Of a DNA stretch of 64,000 nucleotides, positions 10,591 through 24,120 are shown one piece after another. The stretch spans positions 4,288,220 to 4,352,219 of the forward strand of contig JADCRB010000046.1 of NCBI GenBank assembly GCA_021464245.1. The letters are read 5' to 3'. This stretch comes from Carallia brachiata. Taxonomy: Eukaryota > Streptophyta > Magnoliopsida > Malpighiales > Rhizophoraceae. How positions within the stretch are numbered: the stretch's first letter is position 1; every line of letters begins with the position of its first letter. A program made the translations under genes and the position numbers. The notes beneath the pieces are model-generated. The model ran no database searches. It saw only the letters and a list, made by a program, of their open reading frames with translations, and was not told the origin of the DNA.

Positions 10591-13500
10591 CTACCATGTC
10601 CACCGCGATCTCCTAGTGAAGTATTTGTGCAATGGAGTTTGTGGAACAGGGAGGAGTTTTCCAATACAAGCAAGCGGCCAACTGATAGGAAAGACAACAG
10701 GCAAACTTATCATTAGTTTAACTAGAATGGAAGATCTAAGACACTTGATATCAGTCGAACCATTATCCCCATTGAGCAATTCAACAAACAACATCCAAAT
10801 TCAATAATTTATAGTTCACTGCAGAAAAAAAAAGATACTATATTACAATAATATAAAGAACAAAGTGCCACAACAAGACAGCCCAAGTTCGCTACGCAGA
10901 TACTATATTACGCAGACACCAAACAAATTCTTTCAAGGACATCAGCTACTGACCTTATAAAAGCAATTACTATTGAAATCAACCACTGCTTCCAATTAAG
11001 CCTGACTGTTGAGGTAAATTTCCCAATGAACTCAATGATAATGATCTGTACAACAGCAAGAAAGACATGAACTTCAGGCATGAAGACTAACAGACAAAGC
11101 CAATAAAAAGAAGCAAACAAAAAGTCAGACCTGAAGTATAAGAGTTATGGCAACTATTCCCACGAATAGGTGGTTTTTCGTAATCCCCTTGAAAATATTC
11201 AGTTCATCTGGCTTCCGTGCATTAAATTCATTGAAGATCTGCAACCCAAGATTTAGCTCTTATAGTCAATGGCAATGCAAATGCAGAATAAGTTTATTAG
11301 CTATAGGCTTTTATCATGAAATGTGCTTGACTCACTTCAATCAGACTAAATTATGCAGAGTAGAACTGACATATACCAACAAATAAATATACCCAAAACA
11401 CCAAAGATATCCATTGTAAACCTACAACTCTAGAAACCTCAACTTCCAGGGTTATAGAAAATTTGCAAACAGTAATTACTAAAAAAATTGTGTCAAAAAG
11501 AAACACGGGCAACAACAGAATTCAAACAGCTTAAACTACCACAATCAAATTTCCTAACTAGAGGAGTCCAAGACTTACTTGGCACAGCACAAACGCATTG
11601 AATATCAGGGTATTCTTCACTTTGTTTGCATGGAGTGGGTCGTCACGCTTTAAACCTAGTAAACTCTTTCCTTTGAAGTTTAGAACGAGCAATACGGTCA
11701 CTTGATATGCGGCCTGAAAATTTCCAACCACAATTAACAATGCACTGACAAGTGACTGAAGCCAATCTTTTCCAAAGTACACTTTTTAAAGCATTAACAA
11801 TCCACAAAATTGACCAAAAGCAAAGCCTGAATACCTGTATCAGCAGGTTTCTCCACATGATATTTGTTATTAGAGGTTCCCTGAAAACATGTAAATGGCA
11901 TCAGTGCTATTAAAGGTACTGACTTGCATTCTATTTTGGCTTTTCCAATATCCAAGAGCAGCAAAAGCAAAGAAATATCAACACGGCATATCACCCCGGT
12001 ATCAACCAAATCAATGCAGATATCAATAGGGTCTAAAATTATTATTTCCAGACATTGATTTCAAAAAATCCTCCCTCATTAATTGGAATTCCATGTAATT
12101 CCTGAATGCCTGACTTCCTTGATGCAGGCATATATGAGCAAGAGCAAGAGCAAAATTGTCAATCAGGTCCAACAATGAAACTTCAAAACAAAGCTAGACT
12201 GAATAACAAGACTTCAAAACAAATTCTGCCAGCTATTTGTCTGAAAACCGAATGATATCCAAGTGTTCAACTAACTAGTCTAATCAGCAAATCCTACAAT
12301 ACCATGCCTGATTTGTTATTTTTTTTTTTTTAAGAAGGTAAGAAAGAACAGAGTTCCTAATAACCTTAGCAATGCTGTCCAACTGCTTAAATTATTTCCT
12401 GAGAAAGACAAGAACATTCAAACCAATTTCACGAATAGACAAACACCGAATCCGACAGAACGTTTGAACTGCCAAGGCACCAACCACCAGAGTTTCTTAC
12501 TTGCGACCAACTGGGGGCCTATGCATCAGGTGATCTGTAGGTGGCTCAGTAGCCAACGCCAAAGCTCCAAGAGTATCCATGATAAGATTAACCCAGAGAA
12601 GCTGTACGGACACACAGACCCAAGAAAAGAGTCATTGGCAAAACGTATGGAATGAGAAGGGTGGCTTTACCATTCCTATTTAATTGAAATAAGTTTCCCT
12701 CTTGGTTTTTTTTCGGTCCCTTTCTTTTTGGGGTGGGGGGGGGGGGGGGGGCACAAACCTGCACAGCATTCAAAGGAACATCGCCAGAAGATATATTGCT
12801 GCCACAACATTAATAATGAGAGCTGCAACATTCACGGTAAGCTGAAACTGGATAAATTTCTGAATATTTGCGTACACAGATCTACCCCATCGGACAACCT
12901 ATATGCAGTAGGTATTTCAGATTCATGAATGCATTGTAGAACACATATCTCATTAGTTGAAAATCAGAATTTCATGGACATAACTAACCTTTACAACTGA
13001 ACCAAAGTTGTCATCCAAGATGATGATATCTGAGCTCTCTTTAGCAACTTCTGTACCTTGAATGCCCATTGAAAGACCAATGTCTGCCTAAACTCGTCAA
13101 AAGAACATTGTAAGAACACATTAGTAGGATGATAAATGTAAACATTATCAAGAGTAAAGACTGTTATTTAGTACTAAAAATGAGGTTGATCATAAGCACT
13201 AATGTACTCATACAGAATGGACAAAGACAAATGTTTAAAATATGGACACCTAATATGAAAAACATAAACCCAACACTCAGGTTTTTCTATTTTAGGCTGG
13301 CATACAGAAAAGAACGAACAAACAGTAAGGCTAGCTGGGAACTTCCCACGGAAAATATTCATGTCAAATGAATAACATTATAACACTAAAATTTGGCATG
13401 CCAAGTAGTAACAGTCAAAATAAGAATTGCCAAACCTCATGCAATGCTGGAGCATCATTTGTGCCATCTCCTGTTACAGCGACAACATGTCCCTTCTTTT

Positions 13501-16500
13501 TCAAGGCTTGCACAAGCAGAAGCTTGTCATGTGGAGAAGACCGTCCCATCACCTACACATTAAATGGCCAATTTATAATCATTCTCCAAATTTGTCACCT
13601 GAGAGATGATCTTATATCATGCAAAGACGGGAAAAAAGGAAAGAGAGAAAAAGAATGCATAGCACAGACAGTCATTTCATACCGAGATCTTCTCTGCTAT
13701 TGCTTCCCTTTCTCCCTCTGGGTACCTCCGAAATTCCCTTCCTTCAATGATAATAGGCTCTACAGCATCTTCATCTGATTGCAGTATCCCGCATTCCAAA
13801 GCAATTGCTTTAGCAGTCTTTAAATTGTCACCAGTGACCATTCGTACCTTTAAGAGAAGCAAGATTCAATTTGATCGATGTGGTAAGATGATACAATAAA
13901 TGCACACTTTCAGTTATACAAGAAATAATATAACCAATAAGAATGCATGTATTTATGTCCCATCTGGTGCAGCATGAAAAGGCAACCCTCGATAACAGTT
14001 GGTTGCATCTTTCACAGGATGTCAATCCAAATCTTCTGCTTCATTTTATACACTTAAATTCAATTCAGCATCATTAATTGTCTGAGAATGAACAGGCAAA
14101 AATGAGAAGCGTCCACATGAATACTAATGGATGTAATGCTACAAGATAGATAGAAACAATAAGGATAAGAATGATCATTAAAAGAATAAAAAAAAAAGAC
14201 AAGAAGAAACATCAAACAAATCAAATCTGCTTCGACGCGAATTCCTCTTTAGATCAAGAATAAAACAATTGATAGAAACTCTTCTAAAGTAGCAAAACAA
14301 TGGAAGAAACAAAACCTAAAATGACAGTAATGGAATGGGTAGACATGCAATATCAATACATATAAACCTTTCGGAACACAGTCCTTTACGAAATTAGTAC
14401 TGAAAAAATCCAAAACCAGAACAAACAGAAAGTAGGGATATCAAATTGTCATCCCAACATGGAATGCATGAAATCAGTACACCAAAAGCATATCCTAACA
14501 AGTGATGTGAATAACCCATCAAAAGCACATGCTCAACAGAGAACCTTATCAATCCCAAAATAAATCTCCTTCAAAAGCAACACAAATGCCAGCATTGGCA
14601 ACACAAACACAAGCATTGGCACCAGTTCACACACCAACAATAAGGGTTTTCAGCATGCCAAACTATCAGTTAAAAATAGCTCTAGAAGATCGTCAAAAGA
14701 AATCAGAATGTTGAACTACAGTAAATATAGAGGAGCTCAATTTATCGGGAAAAGACAATTTGACAAAAAGGAATGTACCTTAACGCCAGCATTTTGGCAT
14801 AGGCGCACAGCATCTTTGACACCTGGTCGACATGGATCCTGAATGCAATAGTTATGAAACTCACCATGCTTAAAATGGAGAAATTTTAATAAATGATTAA
14901 TAAAAGGGCAAATCATGTCACAGAAAATGTATAGTCACATAAGAAGATGAGCAGGAGGCACGTATCCAAGTTTTCAAATTTACAGGCACAGGGGCAGGAC
15001 AGCATGATGGTAGCACTGTCTAAGCATCTCATACAACATTGTCCCAGATGCAAATCAGGCCAAAATATATAGGAACACACTTCTATGATATAGCAGAAAA
15101 AATATGGTGTGCAATAAAAAAAAAATTATCATTACCCGCAAGCAATAAGAAAAATTGAAATGAAAAACAACAGAATGTCATACCTTTATGCCTACAATGG
15201 CTAGCAAGACTAAATCATCTTCAGGTAATGCCCATTGTGTTAGAAGTTCCTCATCTTCCGGAACTCTTTCTATCTCATATGATCTATATGCAATAGCGAC
15301 ACAACGCAAACTAACAGCAGCCATATCTTCTATAGCTTTCTTAAAATATAACGACTGCAAACAAAGACACTTTCACTACAAAAAACCCTTTAATGATCTT
15401 ATTCACCATGGAAAGCCAGCAATTTGACAAACCTTATGTTCATCCATAGGTACTACTTGACCATTGACGTCAATGTATCTTGTACAAGAGGCTAAGACAA
15501 TTTCAGCAGCCCCCTTCCAGTGGATATGCACTTGAGAGTCAGGCTGCAAAAAAAAAGGAGAATTTCAAAATAAAATGTAATCAGAAATGCAGGTACAGAT
15601 TCTGATATTCTCAATATGAAATCTACTAGCTCTGAAAAGAAAACACATACTATGACTTCAATTGAAAACATCCAATATGACATAGGGCAGAACACAAAAT
15701 TGTACATGTATTGCTATCCAGAAAATACACTAATGACTAAATTCAACATACAACTGGATATGAGGATGACTTCAACAATAATTTTCTCTAATAACTTCAT
15801 GATATTAGTTGGAATTACCACATGTTAAGCTTGTTTGCCACATGGTGAGAACAAAGAAAGAAGATACAGTTCTTGTGAGCTACTTAATCATGCCTTTCAA
15901 AAAGATAAAACTTTTCAATCAGCACATCAACTATGACAAGCTATACACCGATAAGGTGCAGAGCTGCCTTCAACTTTACCATTTTATGGAATTTTTCGAG
16001 TTTTAACAAGTAGCCACATTACCAGTTTTACCGCCACGCCGCCTCTTTTTTTCTCTGAGTTGAATGGAAAAACATGGATAATTGTAGATTGTGATCGGAC
16101 AGTCTCAAATTCCATCCCAAGCTGTGAGAAAGCAATCAATGACCACAATCCATCATGTTATTAAAACTTACCTAACAAGCCAACATACAGGATTAAGTTA
16201 GAAAGTAAACCTTGACTCCCCAAGCCAAAATAGCCTTTTCTGTTGGTGAACCAGAAACCTCGGGATCCTCTCCACCCTATCAAAATACAGCGGCAGCACC
16301 TCATATATTGGACTGTTTAGCTGGATTTTCACTCAGCTACGTCATCCCCACTAGATAATTTAGTAAAAATGAAATGACAAGGAAAGAGTAACCACCTGAG
16401 GAGTAAAGACACTGCCATTTGTATTCTGTGCAATGCCTTCAATAAGCAAAGATGATGCAACGGGAGACAGTTGTGACTTATTGTCAGCAGGATCAATTTT

Positions 16501-19500
16501 TTGCCCACCAACATAAGCCTCAACAACAGTCATCTACAAAACAAATCTATTGCTACTTAAATGTGTAAAAAAAAGAGAACATATAACATTGATGCTCATC
16601 CTACTACAAAGCTTTGTCCCACAGAAATTGAATCCATATTATGTTTCTTTCCTCGAAGATTCTACTGTAAATAACAGCGCAAGTCACTCTAATATTTGAA
16701 TAACAAAAACTCCAGAACTGTTGTGAAAACAATACAGTGTAGAAAATCCGAACCACAATTTTATGATCATGGGATTTCTATTCTTGGTGATCATTCCATT
16801 GTATTTGAACTGGAATAGTTGGAACCTTTTTGGGAACAAATTTGCTAGGTAAACAAAGTCAAACAGATATATAACAAGTCATATCGTAATTCCTCGCCAT
16901 GGCCATATTCTCATATCATCCCTTGACATCCATATTTAGATAGCAAAATCGTTGTCATCATTCTTTGAAGAAATCTCTATAGTATTTCAAAAGCTGCAAG
17001 GTGATTTACCTGGTTCAAGGTTAATGTTCCAGTCTTATCACTACATATTGTAGTGGCAGAGCCCATGGTTTCACAGGCAGAAAGCCGCCGCACCTGCAAT
17101 TTAAATTTTATTAAGCTAGACTAAATTTTCAGGCAGATAAAAGCACAAATAAGAAGGTCGAAATGTGCATACCAAAGCCTTATCTGCCATCATTTTCCTC
17201 ATTGAATAAGCAAGACTATATCAGAGAAAACGAAAAATGCACATAAGCAAAATGAATTAAAGTCCCATAACGAAAGCAGCAAAAAGAAGCCGTAATCAGA
17301 GGAACTTCTGGCAGCAAGGAGAGCTCAGAGTTTAATATGCTACACAGATAGCGCATGGTCTAATTGGTCTTACATCCAGAGTGAAGGGCATAAGTACAAC
17401 TAAAAAAAAAGGCAAGTGGTGCAACACCTCTAGCTCTAAAAGGTGATGCCTGAATCAGACATCTTGCCATTAGATATTTAGGATGCTCAATAAGATGAGG
17501 AGCTTACGTTAGTGTAACAGCTAAAGGAAGCCCTTCAGGAACAGCAACAACGACAATAGTGACCTACAAAACAAACATCATTAACTAAAGAAGAAATATT
17601 GGCATGCATGTCAACAAACTATAGCCAATAATATTCTTACAGCAACGGTGAGAATTTGAATTGCTCCATCAACGGCATCACTAGCACTGGTTTTACCCGC
17701 TTTAAACCTAAATTTTCCGTTGGGGCTACTGGAATGCCCGGTGAAGAATCTGCTCAAATAAAATTGTGTGTCAACACAGTCACAGAAACATATCTACACG
17801 TGCAAACGCTGCAGGAGAGGGATGGGGGGAGACAGAAAGAGTCACTTCACAATTACCTGACCAATAGAATAACCAAGACAGCAAAAGCCACAGCAAGTCC
17901 AACTACGCCAATGAAAGTTGCAACTCCATTTAGGCGCACCTATAACAAGTAATTTACAGATAAAAAGGAAAAAGTAAACCAAAACACAAAATTATACACA
18001 ACACAGAAAAAGGACCTACCTGCAATGGTGTTTCTTCACCAGTGTCTTCAGAAATGCTAGCCATGAGTAATCCCCATTCTGTATTTATCCCAACACTCGT
18101 CACCTTCAACATGTCCCCAAAAAAGTGTAAGACATTGAATGGAGATGCGCAAGAATATGGCTACCATGTTAGGTTGACAGAAGTGTCTATTGTATCCTAT
18201 GGCAAGAAAACCAAAAACACAGGATTTTACCAGCATAGTTCCACTGCCATCCGCCACTTTGCAGCCTGCCATCAGAAATGGCTCCCGTGAATTCTTGTGA
18301 ACCTGGAGATATGACAATCATGTTTGAATAGAAAATAACACTGAAGCAATTGTATCGTGCTCAAACAAGGTCCATGGGCTTACAAGCTTGCTTTCTCCTG
18401 TCATGCTAGATTCATCAATAGCAAGAGAGTGACCAGCAATCAAAATTCCATCAGCAGGTACCTATCAGCTTCAAAATGTTGATACCATGCACAAGAAACA
18501 TAGGTTCACTAGAATATAATACGTCAGAGGCAAGGAATATACTTGGTCACCGATGCCGAGGGGTATAACATCACCAACAACGATGTCATATATTGAAACC
18601 TCAACTCTCCTGCCACCTCTGATAACCTGCACATGTATCTCTAACATTACAAACCGAATGGAACATGCATGAACAACAAAAAGATAACTTCCTCTTAAAA
18701 TACCAGACCTCCAAATGTATGTTTCTCTTCTCCTCATTTAACTTCTGGAACTGAAGAGATTGTTTATAGTCACTTACAGCTGGAAATGGAAAAAAGGAAA
18801 ATAAGTACACTCTCTTGATCTGAGGAATGATACACAGCAAATGTTCTTATGGCTGCTTAAAGTAGGAAAGTTTCCACAGAGAAAACAACAAATAGAGCAA
18901 CCATCAAAAGAAATTTAGGCATAACCATTATCCAACACGTAGAGTACCACAATCAATACAGCCATTATAACAAACTTTGAATTTATGATCCGACTGATAC
19001 AATAATAAAATACAACAAATGCAAAAGAAAACATGTATGAACACTGTTGATGCTTGGATTGCCCCCAACAGGTCTTTCTCCTCAGGTGCAACAAAGTCTT
19101 GTATATCCAAAGATAAGAAAAGCACATATAAACTTACTTCTATGTCATTTAAAGTAGACACCATAAAGAAAGTTTGAATTTATGATCTGACTGATACAAT
19201 AATAAAATACAACAAATGCAAAAGAAAACATGTATGAACACCATTGATGCTTGGATTGCCCACAACAGGTCTTTCTCCCCAGGTGCAATAAATTCTTGCA
19301 CATCCAAAGATAAGAAAAGCACATATAGACTTAATTCTACGTCATTTAAAGTAGAAACCATATGCAAGGTAATAAACAAGCACAGGACCAAAGGGTCAGT
19401 AAACAAGATCAGCCTCTGAAAGTCAATCACCATATTCAGCCAGAGATATACCGCACTCATAGCATAAAGAAACAATCAAGCCAAAATGACATCTGCAGTA

Positions 19501-22500
19501 ACCATCTAAGCATGCAGAGATGTGCACAAGCAGACAGCAAGACATACATATGTGCGCAGGATTATGCAAGCAGCCAAGCATGACAACTGAATTTCTTACA
19601 AGTTACGAGATTGCTGGCCTTGCACTTGCTCTTGGATTAATATAATCAAGAGGCTTAGCAGACTAAGGGTTGCATAAACAGCTATAAAGAAATCAGAGCA
19701 TTTTTTTTTTTTTAGACACACAATATTCAATAAAAGATAATGAAAAAAGAAAAAGTGAAACAGAAATTTTTGCATGGGTTCATTCACTTTAAATTCACCA
19801 ATATAGGAATATTTAAAAGTTTCTACATCAATTTATATTTTCCATGCTTTGCTCTAATTCAAAAATTAACAAATTATAGGAATATTTAATAGCTATATAT
19901 AAACCTAACCAATTAACATTAATGACAATGACAAGTAACTACATCTTCCGTATGCATCAAGATGAAAAAAAAAGGAAAACAGTGTTGCAATAATCAATCT
20001 CCAATTAATTTGCATGTTTTTTAAACGTGTATGAGAATGTTTACAAATAACACACTTTATTATTATGCTTCCTGAAATTCCATGTTGGACCGTATCACAA
20101 AGCTCAGCCAGACATAACATTACAATCAAACTTTAAGACTCATGAATCAAGTGACACCTGACAGCAACTGACATCTGAATCCATAATATTCTGAAATCAC
20201 AACAGAAAAACCAATCCAAGCACAAAGTAATATCCACTAACATTCAAACTTTTGACAAACTAAACATTAAGCGCCCACCCCTATGGTTCCTAAGTATGAT
20301 GTCTAACCCATATCAATTGCTGCGATAGCAAGACTTAAGTTCGAAATGGTAAACTAAAGATCACAGTTTACTTCATGCATTCCAGATTCGTGTGCAGCAT
20401 AGGACTACAACATAGCCAAAAACTTAAAACAGGTGTAGAAGCATGTAATACCTGTCACAACAATGACAAGGAAGACAGCAAAAGCAATGCTGGCCCCATC
20501 ATACCATCCTTCCTTGATACCCTGACACAGAAAATAAAGTAGAAGCCATGATGACAGTGGAGTCTCAAGTAGAAAATGATAAACAATAAAAGGTTGTCCC
20601 AGTGCACGAGGGCTCCTACACAATGGGGTCTGGGGAAGGATCAACAGAAAAAAGAAAAGGAAGGCTTCCGAGCCCTCAGAAACAATGACAAAGAAATGGG
20701 AAAACGAAGTAACATCACAGAAAAATAACCACAACTATAAGCACTTGTCAACCAATTGAAAGAAGTCCTTCAATTATCTATCTGTGAAAGTTATGGACAG
20801 CTCGTAAATCACTGTATATACCCCTCATATATGGAAAGAAGCTGTCTAATACAAAACAAATGAGAATATGAACCAATCAGGTGTCCCCCCATCAACCTAG
20901 AAATTATCAGTGATAAGCACTAATGTTGTATTCTCACATTAAGTTAGATAACTAGCTACATGCACTAATCACATTTATGCACACGCTTCTGATGAAAAAA
21001 GAATCAGAAGCCAGTTAAACACTCCTTAATAACATATCCATACTTACGAACATATCTAAAAAATTCCATTGTAAGAAAAACCCTATAATTTACAAACACA
21101 TTGAAATATCAAATAAAGGTTCAAACCAAAACATTCAACCACTTCACCAGATGTAATCCATTGCTTTTGGAAATCATTTTATCAGTAATCAAAAGAATTA
21201 CAAACTATTAGAGAAGCAATATCTTTCTGACGACATGAAAAACACCAAGTCACTTTTGTTGCATATTCATGCACAAGCATAGCTTTACATAACCAATTAA
21301 GCATCCCTTGCTCTCCAAAAATAAAAATATTTCATGCATTGCATTTCAGATAAGGATCGATTAACCTCCCCCCCTCAAAAAAAATAAAAGATTAAGACTT
21401 TAAAAATGAATAACTAAGCAATTGTTACACTCTCCTGCATAAAAACACTCATTGACAGTTACCTCTGTTTTTATGCCCAGCACTAAAGAAGCCACAGCAG
21501 CTACTATCAGTATGACTAAAGTGAGATCTTGCCAAGCCTCCCAAAGGAACCTCTACACAATGTTAGCACAGAAATCACATTATTAAAATTCTATATGATT
21601 TTCTTCATAAAATCCATAGAAAAGCAAAAAATTTTAAATAATAAATGAAGAGTGCATTAATCCTAGTTGACAATATAACCTACAATCTCCAGCAGAAATT
21701 ACCCAGAAACTTCTTCCTTTCTTCCGAGGATATGTGTTTGATCCAAAAACATTTTTCCGCTTCAGTAAATCTCCATCGTCGCCATGAACCCCCTTTTCTA
21801 AATTTGTTTTCAAGGCTTCCGAAAGCCCTTTAGCCTGGGTGCAATATAAGCAAAACACATAAGTAACAAATTGGAGAAAAAAACTAATATCATGTAAAAA
21901 TTACCAAAAGATTTCAACAACTAAAACAGAAACTACTGTAGAGACTTACCCCCCCAATTTCCTGCAAAGCATTAAGATTATGATCCCTTGTGATTGCGGT
22001 AAGTTGTTCTTGCGTAATTTTAAAATCACCACCAGGTGCTGGCTGCAATCCTATTACTCCTATTAATACAAGGACACAAAAATTAGACAAACAACATAAC
22101 CAGCATGATAAATACATGTTCTCAAACGGTACATATTGAATAACAATGCACTTAGAAAGTTGAAGACAACCAAAGACCACGCAAAAGGACAGCATATTAA
22201 ATAAGCATTTTACTATCATGCCATAAGACCACGCAAACAATAAACAAGGGCTTTGGCTTTACACAAACCTTGAAATTGTGTCAACAACCAATCTTGCAGC
22301 ATATGATACCATCAAGGAAAAACGAAACAAATTTAATGGAATTATGTATCCAAAACAACTCATCAAGCAAAATATTGAAGGAAATGTCAATAAGTTATAA
22401 GAGAAACTCCACAAGGCATAAAAGACCCAAAGAGATGACATAAATTTGATCCCTAAACACCTAATGTGTGCAGGACATGATATGAAGGGTTTAAATACTA

Positions 22501-23516
22501 ATGAGAGGGTTGCAAGCAACAAAATAGCAACACCAGGCTACATCGTCAAGTTGTCCCACCGTCTCAATGTAATTGGATGATGTTTCCGCTTTACATGATT
22601 AATTTCACAGAGTGCTGACTGTAATATTATAAATAGCCATAGCAATAAATTAGGACCACATGATTCAATCTACACATTAGCATTCTTTATTTACAAATTA
22701 AAAAAACATCACCTATTTACTAAAATTTGCAGGATGATATATATGCACAAGAAAGTATAGCAAACGGAGATACCATTTGCTCGTAGCCCAGCTTCCTTAA
22801 AAAGATATGCAGCCTGATACAGAAGAAGACACATATCAAAAGAAAATCACTAGAATGCAGAAAAAAAAAAAAAATCAAGAGTTTAAAAGAGACAAAGATA
22901 AAGTCGTGTACTCGAATGGCTTGTGCATGAGCTCTTATCTTCCTTAGTATTTGCTTCTTCTCCTCTTCCTTCTTCAAGTCCAAAGTATACCGGAATCGAC
23001 GAGAAGCATTAAGAACAAGTGCAGCTTGCTACAGAAGAAGAAGCATCTTCTTTAGCACAAAAATTACAGCAAAAAATTATACTCACAAAAAACCAAAACA
23101 TTGTTCACAACGAAAAACTCCAGCAGATACCGAACACACTAACAACATCCTCCGATGCGAACAGCGGCCAAATTTTTATTTCAACAATTTAAAACTAAAA
23201 GGAGATCTAATTGATTCCGTACAATTTCAAAAGATCAGTAACAGAGCAATTTTCTTGTTAAGATGATTATAGTACCAAAACAGTAAAAATTACAGGCAAA
23301 ATACAGAGACAGAAGAAAAAGATTAACCGCAAGGTAAAATCATACCCTCCAGCGGCGGAGACGGTCGACGGAGGCGTTTTTGGTGCTGCGAATATAGAAC
23401 GGACTGGAGGACTCGTCGTCGCCGGAGTCGTTGTCGAAGTCGGAAGAGCGGCCGCCTCCTCCGGACTCGAGGTCGCGTCGACGCCGGTAAGGCGAGCTTT
23501 TGAATAAGCTAGCCAT
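10591..23516 (-). CDS. ACA10: Autoinhibited plasma-membrane Ca2+-ATPase (ACA8/ACA10 type), frameshifted in exon 27
   Basis: A P2B-type calcium pump that exports Ca2+ from the cytosol and is released from autoinhibition by calmodulin. 33 exons: 23516-23346, 23028-22912, 22813-22774, 22059-21950, 21834-21703, 21552-21463, 20521-20452, 18779-18709, 18626-18543, 18461-18384, 18302-18231, 18103-18020, 17939-17857, 17749-17641, 17563-17508, 17215-17173, 17093-17010, 16533-16396, 16276-16211, 16121-16023, 15543-15433, 15354-15184, 14838-14779, 13847-13683, 13552-13436, 13087-12989, 12898-12759, 12601-12501, 11880-11835, 11713-11579, 11238-11131, 11045-10954, 10681-10591. Features: calmodulin-binding region from W56 ([18 protein letters not shown]), TGES 316-319, PEGL 446-449, phosphorylated D489 in [14 protein letters not shown] 796-803, then the last membrane segments. 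Expected length is 1076 aa, like ACA8/ACA10. Exon 27 is 140 bp where 138 fits, shifting frame after residue 875 with a stop at 12770-12772. ACA8, ACA9 and ACA10 cannot be separated by sequence alone; neighbours favour ACA10. Confidence 0.93.
12735..12751 (+). repeat. Poly-G tract beside the ACA exon 27 donor
   Basis: Seventeen consecutive Gs on the plus strand (Cs in the transcript), preceded by GGGGT, start about 7 bases inside intron 27 of the Ca2+-ATPase. It is the only such run in the window. The run length may be unreliable in any assembly. Confidence 0.9.
18976..19361. repeat. Tandem duplication of about 197 bp inside ACA intron 7
   Basis: Two adjacent copies with a period of 197 bp (for example GAATTTATGATC at 18979 and 19176), roughly 90 percent alike by eye. 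They lie in the long intron between exons 7 (20521-20452) and 8 (18779-18709). The minus strand is open through both copies, giving related hydrophobic frames, but nothing suggests they are translated. Confidence 0.8.
20583..20648 (-). mobile_element. Au-type SINE 3' fragment in ACA intron 6
   Basis: Read on the minus strand, the segment has the conserved plant Au SINE 3' end: CCCCAGACCCCATTGTG, GGAGCCCTCGTGCACTGGG and a terminal run of Ts. Only the 3' part is recognisable. Similar fragments occur at 51045-51165 and 61545-61705. Confidence 0.7.
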
Positions 23517-24120
23517 ATTATTTTACTGTCGCAGGAGAGATGGCACCGCACCGTTAGTCTCTTTCTTTTCTCTCTCTCACTCTCTCGACACCAATTTTCG
23601 CTCCACAAGAAAACAAACTCACTCTCTATCTCTCACAGCATTCTTAAACTAAACATGATCTTTAACCCTAAATAGGAAGGAAAACAGAGAGAGAGAACAA
23701 AAAAAACAAAAAAAGATTTTGATTTCCCAACCAACAAGAAACGCAGTTATTATCCAACCATTTAAAAAACACAAAAAAAAGAAAATCAAAGCGAGAAGGA
23801 CACAACAGAAAATGAAAATCGTTTTTCTGATTTGACTGCTATTTTTTTTGTTTCTTTTATTATTATCGGCTTTCACAGTTTCAAAAAAAAAGACGCGATA
23901 AATAACAATGACACAATCGACATGACCGGACAATCTTTGTCTCTATTATATGGTAATTAAAAATATTTACAGAGAGACGGAATGGAGAAAGTAAAGAACG
24001 CCATTACCGTTTTTACCGCGTAAACAAGTGAGACAAGCGACTCCTCTTCTTCTTCTTCGTCTTTTTCTTCTTCTTCTTGCTTCTGGTTTTTTCTACTCTA
24101 TTTAGGGTTGTTTTTTTTTT
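23517..24120 (-). promoter_or_regulatory. ACA 5' UTR and proximal promoter
   Basis: Minus-strand upstream region of the Ca2+-ATPase. It has GAGA-type purine runs in the leader near 23560-23590 and a (GAA)n-type stretch at 24040-24085 on the minus strand. A CAG about 8 bases before the ATG could be an acceptor for a leader intron, but no donor was fixed. No firm TATA box was identified. Confidence 0.4.
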
